Origin: DAORHV01 sp964448405
GTDB taxonomy: Bacteria > Patescibacteriota > Gracilibacteria > Peribacterales > Peribacteraceae
Assembly (NCBI GenBank): GCA_964448405.1
Contig: CAYUVW010000011.1
Span: forward strand, 1 to 48,296
Direction: 5' to 3'
Length of the DNA: 48,296 nucleotides
Within the stretch, counting starts at the first letter, position 1. Every line of letters starts with the position of its first letter. Position numbers and translations under genes: made by a program. Below are positions 1 through 7,430 of this stretch, one piece after another. The notes beneath the pieces were generated by a model, which was not told the origin of the DNA, searched no databases, and was given only the letters and a program-made list of their open reading frames with translations.

Positions 1-1190
1 AACTGGAAGCGGTCGGTGACGTCCGGATTCTCGTCGTTGCGGCGCGCGAGTGGCGAAAGATCAATTGGGTGCTGAGTAACGAAGATCGGCGCAGTGATCT
101 TCGGGCGGCTCACTTTTTTGTAGAGCTGATCAATCAAATTTCCACGGCCGAGCTTGGAGACATCCACCTCCAATTGGATGTTCGCTTTCTTCATTGCGGC
201 ACGCAGTGCGTCCGCGGTTTTGTGGTCCTCGAAATCAATTCCGCAGTCGCGCTTAATCAATTCGCGCATGGTGATGCGCGGCCAGTCGCCGCCGAAATCC
301 ACATCCACCGGCTTGCCGTCGCGGTCGGGGATTTTGGCTTTGGTGGTGCCGCGCGTTTGCATCAACAAATGTTTGAACATCTCCTCGGTGAATTGCATGT
401 TGTCCTGGTAGTCCCAGTACGACGCGTAGTGCTCGCACATGGTGAACTCCTGCAGGTGGCTGGGGTCCATGCCTTCGTTGCGGAACACCGCGCCCAGGCT
501 GAACGTTTTGTCGAAGCCACCGACCAAGCATTCCTTCTGGTGCGTCTCCAATGCAATGCGCAGGAACACGTCCAGATCCAGCGCGTTGTGGTGCGTGGCG
601 AACGGCGTGGCTAATGCGCCCGAAGCCGAGTTCACCAGCACCGGGATTTCCACCTCCACGAATCCGTGCTGCCAGTAGAACTCGCGCAGAGCGCGGATGA
701 AACTAGAACGGAACGTCATGCGTTCGAACGTTTCGCGGTTGCTGGTCATATCCAAATAGCGCTGGCGGTAGGCCGTCTCGCGGTCGGCCAGACCGTGCCA
801 TTTTTCGGGCAGCGGACGCAGTGTCTTGCTGAGCATCTCCCACTTCTTCACTGCAATGGTCGGCTCCCCCTTTTTGGTAGTGAAGCGTGTTCCTTCAATG
901 CCGATGAAATCCCCCAGGTCGATCATCTTCCCGGCCAGCGCGTACTCCTCGGCGCCCATGTCTTCCTCGCGGAGCGCAATCTGCATGCGGCCGGTGTGGT
1001 CCTGCAGCGTGGCGAACGTCAGTTTGCCCATTTCGCGGAAGAGCATCACGCGGCCGGCCATGCGCACGGACTCGCCTTCTTTGAGTCCTGCGCCCTGTCC
1101 GAGCGTGTGGGTGCGGTCAAACTTGGGTGCGTACGGCGTACGGCCCAGCTTGCGGAGTTCAACAACTTTCTCGCGGCGGAAATCTTCCAT
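1..1190 (-). CDS. lysS: Lysyl-tRNA synthetase, class II (C-terminus outside window)
   Basis: This cytoplasmic enzyme charges tRNA-Lys with lysine. The 396 visible codons run from an ATG at 1190 to the window edge, so about the last 100 residues of a usual ~500-residue enzyme are missing from view. An OB-fold anticodon-binding region lies at about residues 40-120. Class II motif 2 reads FRNEGMDPSHLQEFTMCE at residues 235-252. The visible end contains SPLARRNDENP, typical of bacterial class II LysRS. A TGC-TATAGT -10 element lies nine bases before the ATG, so the mRNA would have almost no leader. The gene is divergent from the ribosomal-protein operon. The family call rests on motifs read directly and is confident. 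Confidence 0.95.
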   Translation of the reverse strand, partial: MEDFRREKVVELRKLGRTPYAPKFDRTHTLGQGAGLKEGESVRMAGRVMLFREMGKLTFATLQDHTGRMQIALREEDMGAEEYALAGKMIDLGDFIGIEGTRFTTKKGEPTIAVKKWEMLSKTLRPLPEKWHGLADRETAYRQRYLDMTSNRETFERMTFRSSFIRALREFYWQHGFVEVEIPVLVNSASGALATPFATHHNALDLDVFLRIALETHQKECLVGGFDKTFSLGAVFRNEGMDPSHLQEFTMCEHYASYWDYQDNMQFTEEMFKHLLMQTRGTTKAKIPDRDGKPVDVDFGGDWPRITMRELIKRDCGIDFEDHKTADALRAAMKKANIQLEVDVSKLGRGNLIDQLYKKVSRPKITAPIFVTQHPIDLSPLARRNDENPDVTDRFQ

Positions 1191-1199
1191 AGTGTGGCG

Positions 1200-1205
1200 A
1201 CTATA
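1200..1205 (-). promoter_or_regulatory. -10 element of lysS
   Basis: On the minus strand the sequence reads TGC-TATAGT, an extended -10, followed by nine bases and the lysS ATG. No good -35 is seen. A start point 6-7 bases downstream would leave a leader of only a few bases. Confidence 0.5.
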
Positions 1206-1238
1206 GCATTAGCGTCGATGCAAATCTTGCAGCTTCCT

Positions 1239-1376
1239 TTAGTAGAACTTCACATACAGATCCTGCACGATCATTGGGAAGAGCCACAGACCGATAAGGA
1301 AGAACTGCGCGGCCAGGTTGAATCCGGCGGCAATACCAATGATCACCGGATTGGTCTTGGTGGTCTTGGACAACAT
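1239..1376 (-). CDS. Small single-span membrane protein, 45 aa, unknown
   Basis: A 45-codon frame on the minus strand begins MLSKTTKTNP and ends DLYVKFY. Residues about 11-37 form one hydrophobic segment (VIIGIAAGFN, then LAAQFFLIGLWLF), so a membrane peptide with a lysine-rich N-terminus is likely. The ATG follows the pyrimidine tract TTTTTCCTTCTCTCCT, the same kind of start context used by the ribosomal-protein genes here, and a TGC-TATGAT -10 lies about 27 bases upstream. It stops 48 bases before lysS. I do not recognise the family. SecE-like or subunit-like small proteins are possible but unsupported. Confidence 0.55.
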   Translation of the reverse strand: MLSKTTKTNPVIIGIAAGFNLAAQFFLIGLWLFPMIVQDLYVKFY

Positions 1377-1403
1377 AGGAGAGAAGGAAAAAGAAATCGT
1401 ACC

Positions 1404-1409
1404 ATCATA
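1404..1409 (-). promoter_or_regulatory. -10 element for the 45-aa membrane peptide gene
   Basis: Minus-strand TGC-TATGAT, an extended -10, lies 27 bases before the ATG at 1376. The intervening leader ends in a CT-rich tract. A TTGACT further upstream is 22 bases away, too far for an ideal spacer. Confidence 0.4.
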
Positions 1410-1490
1410 GCAGAAAAAGCCTTTCTACAGTAGTCAAAGTTGCCCCAAGCTTCGTTTGGATCAGATTTACAAATTTCATGATGATTGGTG

Positions 1491-1519
1491 TTGACTCCAT
1501 GTTTTAGCATCTGTACATT
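1491..1519 (+). promoter_or_regulatory. Promoter of the rplC-rpsE ribosomal-protein operon
   Basis: TTGACT at 1491-1496 and TACATT at 1514-1519 are separated by exactly 17 bases. A start near 1526 would give a leader of about 108 bases before rplC. This is the best promoter match upstream of the operon. Confidence 0.6.
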
Positions 1520-1525
1520 GCATCG

Positions 1526-1633
1526 GCTTTCGGTTTTTCCGACAGCACCTGTGTTCCAGTCCGAGGCTGCGCTCCGTGCGCTTCCAAACGGACCCGACGG
1601 AACCTCCATGGTTTACTCCGCTTCTCTGTTCTA
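1526..1633 (+). promoter_or_regulatory. Structured leader of the rplC operon with an 8-codon upstream frame
   Basis: The leader can fold: GTTCC and GTCCG near 1556-1565 pair with CGGAC and GGAAC near 1589-1603, enclosing a GCGC/GCGC stem, and a small TCGG/CCGA stem lies upstream. At 1608-1634 an ATG opens the frame MVYSASLF and its TAA overlaps the rplC ATG as TAATG. In other bacteria L4 or other proteins regulate the S10 operon through its leader; a similar role here is inference only. Confidence 0.4.
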
Positions 1634-2296
1634 ATGCCTCTCGGTGTTATCGCGCGCAAGATCGGCATGTCTCGTGTGTTCCTCCCAACCGGGGAACAGG
1701 TTGCCGTGACCTACTTGAAGGTCCAGGACAACACGATCGTCCGCACCAAGTCCAAAGAGAAAGATGGCTACGATGCTGTCGTTCTCGGTATCGATGAAGA
1801 TGTCATGAAGACCCGCAAGGGAAAGGAGATCAAGTCCATGCGCAATCAAAAGGAATTCCACGTCGAGAAGCTCGACAACCTCGCCAAGGGCGGCACCGTC
1901 GATATGTCGGTCGCTCCCGAAGGCAGCCTTGTCAGCATTACCGGTGTTGGTAAGGGCAAGGGTTTCCAGGGTGTTATGAAGCGCTGGCACTTCGCTGGTG
2001 GACCTGCCACGCACGGTTCTCACTTCAAGCGTGAGCCGGGTTCCGTGGGTATGCGCACCTGGCCGGGCCGCATTCATGCCGGTAAGAAAATGGCCGGTCG
2101 CATGGGTGGAGAAACTGTTACCATCAAAAATCGCCCCGTTGTCGTTTCCGATGCTCAGGAGAAGGTATTGGCTGTGAAGGGTTCCATCCCCGGCCCAAAC
2201 GGTTCACTCGTCTACGTCACCGTGCAGACTGGCCACACCGGCGTTAACCCGCTGAAGAAGGTCGCTGCAGCCGCCGCTCCCGCTAAGAAAAAATAA
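1634..2296 (+). CDS. rplC: 50S ribosomal protein L3
   Basis: L3 binds 23S rRNA near the peptidyl-transferase centre and is one of the first proteins in 50S assembly. The 220-residue product contains the diagnostic stretch GFQGVMKRWHFAGGPATHGS (about residues 110-130). It ends in a short Ala/Lys tail, AAAAPAKKK, slightly beyond the usual L3 end. It is the first gene of the operon; rpsJ, normally just upstream, is absent. The ATG overlaps the stop of an 8-codon leader frame and has no Shine-Dalgarno sequence. It is followed two bases later by rplD. Confidence 0.97.
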   Translation: MPLGVIARKIGMSRVFLPTGEQVAVTYLKVQDNTIVRTKSKEKDGYDAVVLGIDEDVMKTRKGKEIKSMRNQKEFHVEKLDNLAKGGTVDMSVAPEGSLVSITGVGKGKGFQGVMKRWHFAGGPATHGSHFKREPGSVGMRTWPGRIHAGKKMAGRMGGETVTIKNRPVVVSDAQEKVLAVKGSIPGPNGSLVYVTVQTGHTGVNPLKKVAAAAAPAKKK

Positions 2297-2298
2297 CC

Positions 2299-3099
2299 AT
2301 GAAAATCGATATTTTCTCCGCCACTGGCACGAAGAACGGCTCCATGGAGCTGCCCGAAACGCTGTTCGGTGCTCCGATCCGTCAGGGTCTCATGCACTTG
2401 GCTTTGGTTCGTCAGCTCAGCAACCGCCGCACGCCTATCGCCCACGTCAAGCACCGCGGCGAGATCATCGGCTCCACCAAGAAGGTTTCCCCGCAGAAGG
2501 GTACGGGTCGCGCACGTCGCGGTCCCGTCCGCAGCCCGCTCATGCGTGGCGGTGGAAAGGCCTTCGGACCGCGCAGCGAAGCCAACTTCGAGAAGAACAT
2601 GCCGCGCGAAATGCGCCGCGCTGCTCTCCTCTCCTGTCTTTCCTGGCAGGCCAAGAAGGGCGGTATCGTCGCTCTGGAAAGCTACCCCGACGACGTAAAG
2701 ACCAAGAAGTTCGCCGCATTGTTGAGCAAATTGCCGGTCGAAGCCGGTCGCAAGGTGCTCGTCGTTCTGCCTGCTCACCACCGCGGTGTCGAGCTGTCCG
2801 TCCGCAACATGCCGAAAGTGAAGGCTCTCCTCGCTCCGTACCTGAACCCCGAAGACATTCTCGGCTCCAAGCTGGTTGTCTTCCTCGTCGATGCCATTAA
2901 GGTCGCCGAGCAGACATTCGGTGCACGCAAGGATCGCAAAGTCTCCGATCACACGAAGCCAGCAGCGGAAGCCACCGAGGGTGCCGCAGCAAAGCCGGCC
3001 AAGAAGACCGCCAAGCCAAAAACCGCCGCCAAGAAGCCTGCAGCCGCTGCAAAGAAGGCTCCGGCAAAGAAGAAAGCCGCTTCCTCTGACTCCAAATAA
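2299..3099 (+). CDS. rplD: 50S ribosomal protein L4 with long Lys/Ala C-terminal tail
   Basis: L4 lines the upper part of the peptide exit tunnel and in other bacteria can repress the S10 operon. Residues about 1-205 form the normal L4 core, with the conserved loop KGTGRARRGPVRSPLMRGGG at about residues 70-90. Residues about 208-266 are an extra low-complexity tail of Lys, Ala and Pro, making the protein 266 residues against about 205 normally. The stop overlaps the rplW start (TAATG), so translation of L4 and L23 is probably coupled. The tail is very likely disordered and RNA-binding by composition; that is inference. Confidence 0.97.
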   Translation: MKIDIFSATGTKNGSMELPETLFGAPIRQGLMHLALVRQLSNRRTPIAHVKHRGEIIGSTKKVSPQKGTGRARRGPVRSPLMRGGGKAFGPRSEANFEKNMPREMRRAALLSCLSWQAKKGGIVALESYPDDVKTKKFAALLSKLPVEAGRKVLVVLPAHHRGVELSVRNMPKVKALLAPYLNPEDILGSKLVVFLVDAIKVAEQTFGARKDRKVSDHTKPAAEATEGAAAKPAKKTAKPKTAAKKPAAAAKKAPAKKKAASSDSK

Positions 3100-3398
3100 T
3101 GGAACTCTCCAAAGTCATCCTCGGCCCCGTCGTTACTGAGAAGGCAGAGCGCCTGAAGGCTCAGAACACGTACACCATCCGCGTGTCCGGTCAGGCAACG
3201 AAAATCGATGTGAAGAACGCTCTCCGCAAGTACTACGACGTCGAAGTCGCTTCGGTCCGCGTCCTGAACACAGTTCCCAAGACTCGCGTTATCGGTCCAG
3301 GAAAGGTTATGGAGAAGCGCCACCGCCAGAAGCACATGATTGTCCGCCTGGAGAAGAAGAGCAAAAACCTTGATCTCGCTGCCTTCAAGACTTCCTAA
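3099..3398 (+). CDS. rplW: 50S ribosomal protein L23
   Basis: L23 sits at the tunnel exit and docks trigger factor and SRP in known bacteria. The 99-residue product is of normal length and has the opening VILGPVVTEKAERL and the loop region carrying KMEKRHRQKHM-like basic residues near residues 68-80. Its ATG overlaps the rplD stop (TAATG). Unlike its tunnel-exit neighbours L22, L24 and L29, it carries no long tail. Confidence 0.95.
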   Translation: MELSKVILGPVVTEKAERLKAQNTYTIRVSGQATKIDVKNALRKYYDVEVASVRVLNTVPKTRVIGPGKVMEKRHRQKHMIVRLEKKSKNLDLAAFKTS

Positions 3399-3404
3399 GC
3401 ACCC

Positions 3405-4256
3405 ATGCCTGTTATCCAGCAAAAACCAACGACGCCCGGACGACGACAGATGTCGATCGCGGACTTCTCCATGCTCACCAAGAAGCGTCCGGAGAAGGCA
3501 CTCGTCGAAGGCAAGAAGCGCACCAACGGCCGCAACAACATGGGTCGCGTCACCGTTCGCCACCGCGGCGGAGGACACAAGCGCTTGCTGCGCACCGTCG
3601 ACTTCCGCCAGGACGACAAGCAGAACATCGTCGGACGCGTTGCTGCACTCGAATACGATCCAGGACGCTCCGCATACATCGCTCTCATCCACTACGTGGA
3701 CGGCGAAAAGCGCTACATCTTGGCTCCGGACGGCCTGAAGCCGGGTGACGAAGTCGTCTGCGCCGAGCGCACCAAGGTGAAGCCGGGCAACCGCATGCGC
3801 CTCGAGCACGTGCCGGTCGGCTACAAGATTTACAACGTTGAACTCCAAATCGGCAAGGGCGGACAAATCGTCCGTTCCGCAGGCGCCAGCGCCGTGCTCG
3901 TCGGTCTCGACGGCGCACACGCCATCGTCCAGCTGCCCAGCGGAGAGATGCGCAAAGTTCGCACCGAGTGCTACGCATCCATTGGTACCGTCAGCAACCC
4001 CGACCATCACCTCATCTCCATCGGCAAGGCCGGCCGCAATCGCTGGCTCGGCAAGAAGCCGGAGGTGCTCGGTAAGTCTATGAACGCAGTGGACCACCCG
4101 CACGGTGGTGGAGAAGGACACTCACCCATCGGTCTCAAGTTCCGCAAAACTCCTTGGGGCAAGCCAGCAATGGGTGTGAAGACCCGCAAAAAGCACCGTC
4201 ACGGTGCCGAGCTGATCATCCGCCGACGCGCCACGAAGAAGAAGCGCACCAGGTAG
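3405..4256 (+). CDS. rplB: 50S ribosomal protein L2
   Basis: L2 is needed for joining the two subunits and supports the peptidyl-transferase centre. The 283-residue protein has the usual length. The conserved motif VDHPHGGGEGH, with the histidine near residue 230, is intact, as is the basic C-terminus (RRRATKKKRTR). The start follows the G-poor spacer GCACCC after the rplW stop. It is followed by an unusual 31-codon gene before rpsS. Confidence 0.97.
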   Translation: MPVIQQKPTTPGRRQMSIADFSMLTKKRPEKALVEGKKRTNGRNNMGRVTVRHRGGGHKRLLRTVDFRQDDKQNIVGRVAALEYDPGRSAYIALIHYVDGEKRYILAPDGLKPGDEVVCAERTKVKPGNRMRLEHVPVGYKIYNVELQIGKGGQIVRSAGASAVLVGLDGAHAIVQLPSGEMRKVRTECYASIGTVSNPDHHLISIGKAGRNRWLGKKPEVLGKSMNAVDHPHGGGEGHSPIGLKFRKTPWGKPAMGVKTRKKHRHGAELIIRRRATKKKRTR

Positions 4257-4282
4257 TAGATAGTATCTCCTTCCCCTCAAGC

Positions 4283-4378
4283 ATGGTATTCACTCGCGCA
4301 GCACGTTCCTCCCGCATCTACCAGATCATCATCCCGCTCATCGCCATCGCCGTGGTCCTTACGACCACCGCACTCTAA
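4283..4378 (+). CDS. 31-residue putative membrane peptide inside the ribosomal operon
   Basis: Between rplB and rpsS, where these genes normally adjoin, an ATG at 4283 opens a 31-codon frame ending with TAA at 4376-4378. It begins MVFTRAARSSRIYQ and continues as a hydrophobic segment (IIIPLIAIAVVLTTTAL), so it reads as a basic N-terminus plus one membrane helix. The start is preceded by ATCTCCTTCCCCTCAAGC, the same pyrimidine-rich context as the real genes around it, and 12 bases separate its stop from rpsS. No family is recognised. It could be chance, but size, context and hydrophobic pattern argue for a gene. Confidence 0.5.
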   Translation: MVFTRAARSSRIYQIIIPLIAIAVVLTTTAL

Positions 4379-4390
4379 TCCAAGCCACCC

Positions 4391-4726
4391 ATGACACGCT
4401 CCCTCAAAAAAGGCCCCTACGTCGACCAGCGTCTGCTGGAGAAGGTCATGAAGATGATCGCAAAACAGGAAAAGAAGATCATCAAGACTTGGGCACGTGA
4501 CAGCGACATTCCGCCGGACTTCGTAGGATTCACCTTCGCTGTCCACAACGGAAAAGAGTTCCTGCCGGTGTACGTCACCGAGCAGATGGTCGGTCACAAG
4601 TTGGGTGAGTTCTCCTGGACGACGAAGTTCAAAGTCCACGGTGGCAAGATGACCAAGGCCGCCGATGCCGCATCCGCAAGCCAAGGTGCTGCAAAGGCCG
4701 CAGCCGTACAAGCTCCCGCTAAGTAA
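4391..4726 (+). CDS. rpsS: 30S ribosomal protein S19
   Basis: S19 binds the head of the 30S subunit and contacts S13. The core begins MTRSLKKGPYVDQRLL and contains the conserved block EFLPVYVTEQMVGHKLGEFS at about residues 56-76. The protein is 111 residues against about 92; the extra is an Ala-rich C-terminal tail of about 20 residues. The start follows TCCAAGCCACCC, with no Shine-Dalgarno sequence. Confidence 0.96.
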   Translation: MTRSLKKGPYVDQRLLEKVMKMIAKQEKKIIKTWARDSDIPPDFVGFTFAVHNGKEFLPVYVTEQMVGHKLGEFSWTTKFKVHGGKMTKAADAASASQGAAKAAAVQAPAK

Positions 4727-4741
4727 TCCTCAATCTCGATC

Positions 4742-5239
4742 ATGCAAGCTCACCTCCGCTCCACTCGGCTCGCCCCAAAGAAAGCCAACTTGATGGCCCA
4801 AATGGTCCGCGGTCTCTCTGTGCCCGACGCCATGGAACTGCTGCGCAACACCAGCAAGAAAAGCGCGCGTCTGTTCGAGGGCGTCCTCCGCTCTGCAATT
4901 GCCAACGCTCAACATAACTACAAGCAGGATCCTCAGACCATGGTCCTGAAGACCGTCATGGTCAACAAGGGAATGTATTACCGCCGCGGAACTCCCATGG
5001 CTCGCGGTCGCGTTCGCCCGCTCCAGAAGTTCCTCTGCCACATCACCATCGAGCTCGGATACCCGGAAATGCCGGGCGTGAAGACCAAGGTGAAGAAGGC
5101 CGACAAAACCGCTTCCAAAGCCGTGAAGAATCCGGTACAAGATGCAGGCTCCGCGCCTAAGGCAGCCCCCAAGGCAGCAGCAAAGCCGGCCGCTAAGAAA
5201 GCTACGAAACCTTCCGCTTCCTCTTCCAAAGCCTCCTAA
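4742..5239 (+). CDS. rplV: 50S ribosomal protein L22 with C-terminal extension
   Basis: L22 lines the peptide tunnel with its long beta-hairpin and reaches the tunnel exit. Residues about 1-112 are the L22 core, including the hairpin YYRRGTPMARGRVRPLQK at about residues 79-96. Residues about 113-165 are an added Lys/Ala/Pro/Ser tail, making 165 residues against about 110. The tail contains KTASKAVKNPVQDAGSA, which is nearly repeated in the tail of L29 (rpmC), including at the DNA level. The start follows TCCTCAATCTCGATC. Core identity is certain; the tail's role is unknown. Confidence 0.96.
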   Translation: MQAHLRSTRLAPKKANLMAQMVRGLSVPDAMELLRNTSKKSARLFEGVLRSAIANAQHNYKQDPQTMVLKTVMVNKGMYYRRGTPMARGRVRPLQKFLCHITIELGYPEMPGVKTKVKKADKTASKAVKNPVQDAGSAPKAAPKAAAKPAAKKATKPSASSSKAS

Positions 5240-5241
5240 CC

Positions 5242-5919
5242 ATGGGACAGAAAGTTAACCCCAACGGCTTCCGTATCGGAATGACGCACACGTGGGATAG
5301 CACGTGGTTTGCCACCAAGAACAAGTACCGCCAGAACTTCTTGGACGACACGCGTATCCGCCGCCACCTGAACAAGAAGTTCAACGAGGCCGGTGTCAGT
5401 TCCATTGGTATCGAGCGCGGCAAGAAAGTCTCCGTGCTCATCAACAGCAGCAAGCCGGGTGTCATCATCGGCAAGCAGGGCGCTGCCATCGAGGATTTGC
5501 GCAAAGAACTGGAGAAGAAGTTCGGTGGTTCATTCGAAATCAACGTCCACGAAGTCCGCAATGCCGACGCCGACGCCATGTGTGTCGCCGAGAGCATCCA
5601 GGGACAGATCCAGCGCCGCATGCCGTACCGCCGCGCCTGCAAAATGGCCATGGAGAAGGCAATGCAGTCGGGTGCCATCGGTATCAAGATCGGCGTCTCA
5701 GGCCGTCTCAACGGTGCTGAAATCGCCCGCACCGACAGCTTCAAGGAAGGCAACGTGCCGCTCCAGACTCTTCGCGCCAACATCCAGTTCGCCACCCGCC
5801 ACGCAGTCACCACGTACGGAACGATCGGTGTTCAAGTGTGGATCTACAAGGGAATGGTGTTCAAAAAAGTCCGCGACGTGAAGTCGCCAGCCCTGACCTC
5901 GCTCCCCCCTAACGCGTAA
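5242..5919 (+). CDS. rpsC: 30S ribosomal protein S3
   Basis: S3 forms part of the mRNA entry channel and its helicase site. The 225-residue product starts MGQKVNPNGFRIG and has the type II KH motif VIIGKQGAAIEDLRKELEKK at about residues 74-93. The C-terminal domain has NGAEIARTDSFKEGNVPL. Length is normal. Only two bases (CC) separate the rplV TAA from the ATG, so coupling is likely. Confidence 0.97.
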   Translation: MGQKVNPNGFRIGMTHTWDSTWFATKNKYRQNFLDDTRIRRHLNKKFNEAGVSSIGIERGKKVSVLINSSKPGVIIGKQGAAIEDLRKELEKKFGGSFEINVHEVRNADADAMCVAESIQGQIQRRMPYRRACKMAMEKAMQSGAIGIKIGVSGRLNGAEIARTDSFKEGNVPLQTLRANIQFATRHAVTTYGTIGVQVWIYKGMVFKKVRDVKSPALTSLPPNA

Positions 5920-5937
5920 TCGCGATTCCTCCTACCC

Positions 5938-6363
5938 ATGCTCCAGCCAGCTCGCACCAAATATCGGAAAATGCATCGCGGCCGCGGTCAGTTCGCCGGC
6001 AAGGCGACCCGCTGCGCAACGCTTGCATTCGGCAGCTACGGCCTGAAGTCCCAGGAGGCCGGTGAAATCAGCTCTCGCCAGCTCGAAGCAGCTCGCCGTG
6101 CCATGACGCACGAAGTCGCTCGCGGTGGCAAGATCTGGATCCGCATCTTCCCGCACAAGGCAATCACACGGAAGTCGCCAGAGGTGCCCATGGGAGCCGG
6201 TAAGGGTGCAGTGGAGTTCTACGCAGCCGTCGTCAAGCCGGGAACCATTCTGTTCGAAATGGACGGCGTCCCCGAAGCTACCGCCAAAGAAGCCTTCCGC
6301 CTTGCTGCTCACAAGTTGCCGGTTGGTACCAAGTTTATCCTGAGCCATAAGAAGCACGCCTAA
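5938..6363 (+). CDS. rplP: 50S ribosomal protein L16
   Basis: L16 binds near the A site of the 50S subunit and helps tRNA accommodation. The 141-residue protein starts MLQPARTKYRKMHRGR and contains the conserved GGKIWIRIFPHKAITRKSPE at about residues 63-82 and MGAGKG just after. Length is close to normal. The start follows TCGCGATTCCTCCTACCC. The stop overlaps the rpmC start (TAATG). Confidence 0.97.
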   Translation: MLQPARTKYRKMHRGRGQFAGKATRCATLAFGSYGLKSQEAGEISSRQLEAARRAMTHEVARGGKIWIRIFPHKAITRKSPEVPMGAGKGAVEFYAAVVKPGTILFEMDGVPEATAKEAFRLAAHKLPVGTKFILSHKKHA

Positions 6364-6689
6364 TGAAGTCCTCTATCGTCATCACCGAGCTGGAGCGCAT
6401 GTCTCCTGTTGAATTGGAACGCGAGCTTCGCCTGAAGCGCGCCGAGGCCGCTGGCCAGCGCATGGATCTGGAAATGCAGAAGGGCAAGGACAGTGCCAAG
6501 TACAAGACGCTCCGCAAGGACATTGCTCGCATGAGCATGGTGCTCCACCGCCTCACCAAGGGAAAGAAAGTTGCCCCAACTCCCGTCAAAACCGCTTCCA
6601 AAGTTGAGAAGAATCCTGTACAAGATTCCGGCTCCGCAAAAAAGAAGACCGCCGCGAAGCCCAAGACCACCAAGAAGAAAACCGCTTAA
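6363..6689 (+). CDS. rpmC: 50S ribosomal protein L29 with C-terminal extension
   Basis: L29 lies at the tunnel exit beside L23. Residues about 1-68 are the two-helix L29 core (ELERMSPVELERELRLKRAE; KDIARMSMVLHRL). Residues about 69-108 are an added basic tail, giving 108 residues against about 65. The tail contains KTASKVEKNPVQDSGSA, almost the same as a stretch in the L22 tail. The ATG overlaps the rplP stop as TAATG, which implies translational coupling. Confidence 0.94.
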   Translation: MKSSIVITELERMSPVELERELRLKRAEAAGQRMDLEMQKGKDSAKYKTLRKDIARMSMVLHRLTKGKKVAPTPVKTASKVEKNPVQDSGSAKKKTAAKPKTTKKKTA

Positions 6690-6713
6690 TTCCTCCAGAT
6701 TCCCTTCACTCAC

Positions 6714-7052
6714 GTGCGTACCAAGACCGGACTCATCACATCGGCCAAGATGCAGAACACTGTCGTGGTGACCGTTCACCGCTACGTCATGCACGCCAAG
6801 TACGGCAAGCGCTACCGCGTCAGCAAGAAGTTCATGGCCGACACGAACGACATCAAGGGTCTGGCCATGGGTGACGAAGTCGTCATCACGGAGTGCCGCC
6901 CGCTGTCCAAGAACAAGTGCTTCAAGGTCACCGAGGTGAAGAAGAAGGCCATTGTCACCGCCAGCATCAAGGAAGAGGACGTGGAGAAGAACGTAAAGCG
7001 CGACCACCGCGATTCCCTCGCAGAAAAGCCAGTTTCCGCCGCTAACGCCTAA
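6714..7052 (+). CDS. rpsQ: 30S ribosomal protein S17
   Basis: S17 is a primary 16S rRNA binder in the 30S body. A GTG at 6714 starts VRTKTGLITSAKMQNTVVVT, which matches the S17 N-terminus, and the OB-fold continues to about residue 88. A C-terminal extension of about 25 residues makes it 112 against about 85. The start is preceded by TCCTCCAGATTCCCTTCACTCAC, a G-poor tract in which the purine-rich anti-Shine-Dalgarno target is missing. The next gene starts three bases after the stop. Confidence 0.95.
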   Translation: MRTKTGLITSAKMQNTVVVTVHRYVMHAKYGKRYRVSKKFMADTNDIKGLAMGDEVVITECRPLSKNKCFKVTEVKKKAIVTASIKEEDVEKNVKRDHRDSLAEKPVSAANA

Positions 7053-7055
7053 CCA

Positions 7056-7424
7056 ATGATCCAGGCTCAAACCATCCTCAACGTTGCCGATAACACTGGT
7101 GCAAAGTCCTGCATGTGCATCAAGGTCCTCGGTGGAAGCAAGCGCCGTTACGCCGCCATTGGCGACGTGATCGTGGTTGCCATCAAGACCGCCGCCTCAC
7201 GCGGAACGGTGAAGAAGAAGGCCGTGGAACGCGCCGTCGTCGTCCGCACCAAGTTCGCACTCAAGCGCAAGGACGGCAGCGCCATCCGCTTCGATGACAA
7301 CGCTTGCGTCATCATCGACGCCAACATGGAACCCAAAGGAACTCGCGTCTTCGGCCCCGTGGCCCGCGAACTCCGCGCCGCCGGTTACCAGAAGATCATC
7401 TCTCAAGCTCCCGACGTTCTCTAA
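7056..7424 (+). CDS. rplN: 50S ribosomal protein L14
   Basis: L14 contacts 16S rRNA helix h14 across the subunit interface. The 122-residue product has the normal length and starts MIQAQTILNVADNTGAKSCM, the standard L14 opening. The C-terminal signature GTRVFGPVARELR is present at about residues 96-108. The start follows TAACCA, so only a few bases separate it from rpsQ. Confidence 0.97.
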   Translation: MIQAQTILNVADNTGAKSCMCIKVLGGSKRRYAAIGDVIVVAIKTAASRGTVKKKAVERAVVVRTKFALKRKDGSAIRFDDNACVIIDANMEPKGTRVFGPVARELRAAGYQKIISQAPDVL

Positions 7425-7430
7425 GCACCC

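Noticed and set aside
69..614. 181-codon open frame on the plus strand
   Set aside because: It lies entirely opposite lysS, whose class II motifs are clear on the minus strand. The plus-strand product has no recognisable pattern.
1343..1609. 88-codon open frame on the minus strand
   Set aside because: It overlaps the ribosomal-operon promoter and leader on the opposite strand and shows no domain or start context.
2949..4121. 390-codon open frame on the minus strand
   Set aside because: It covers the antisense of rplD, rplW and rplB, which are certain. Long antisense frames arise from the skewed codon use of r-protein genes.
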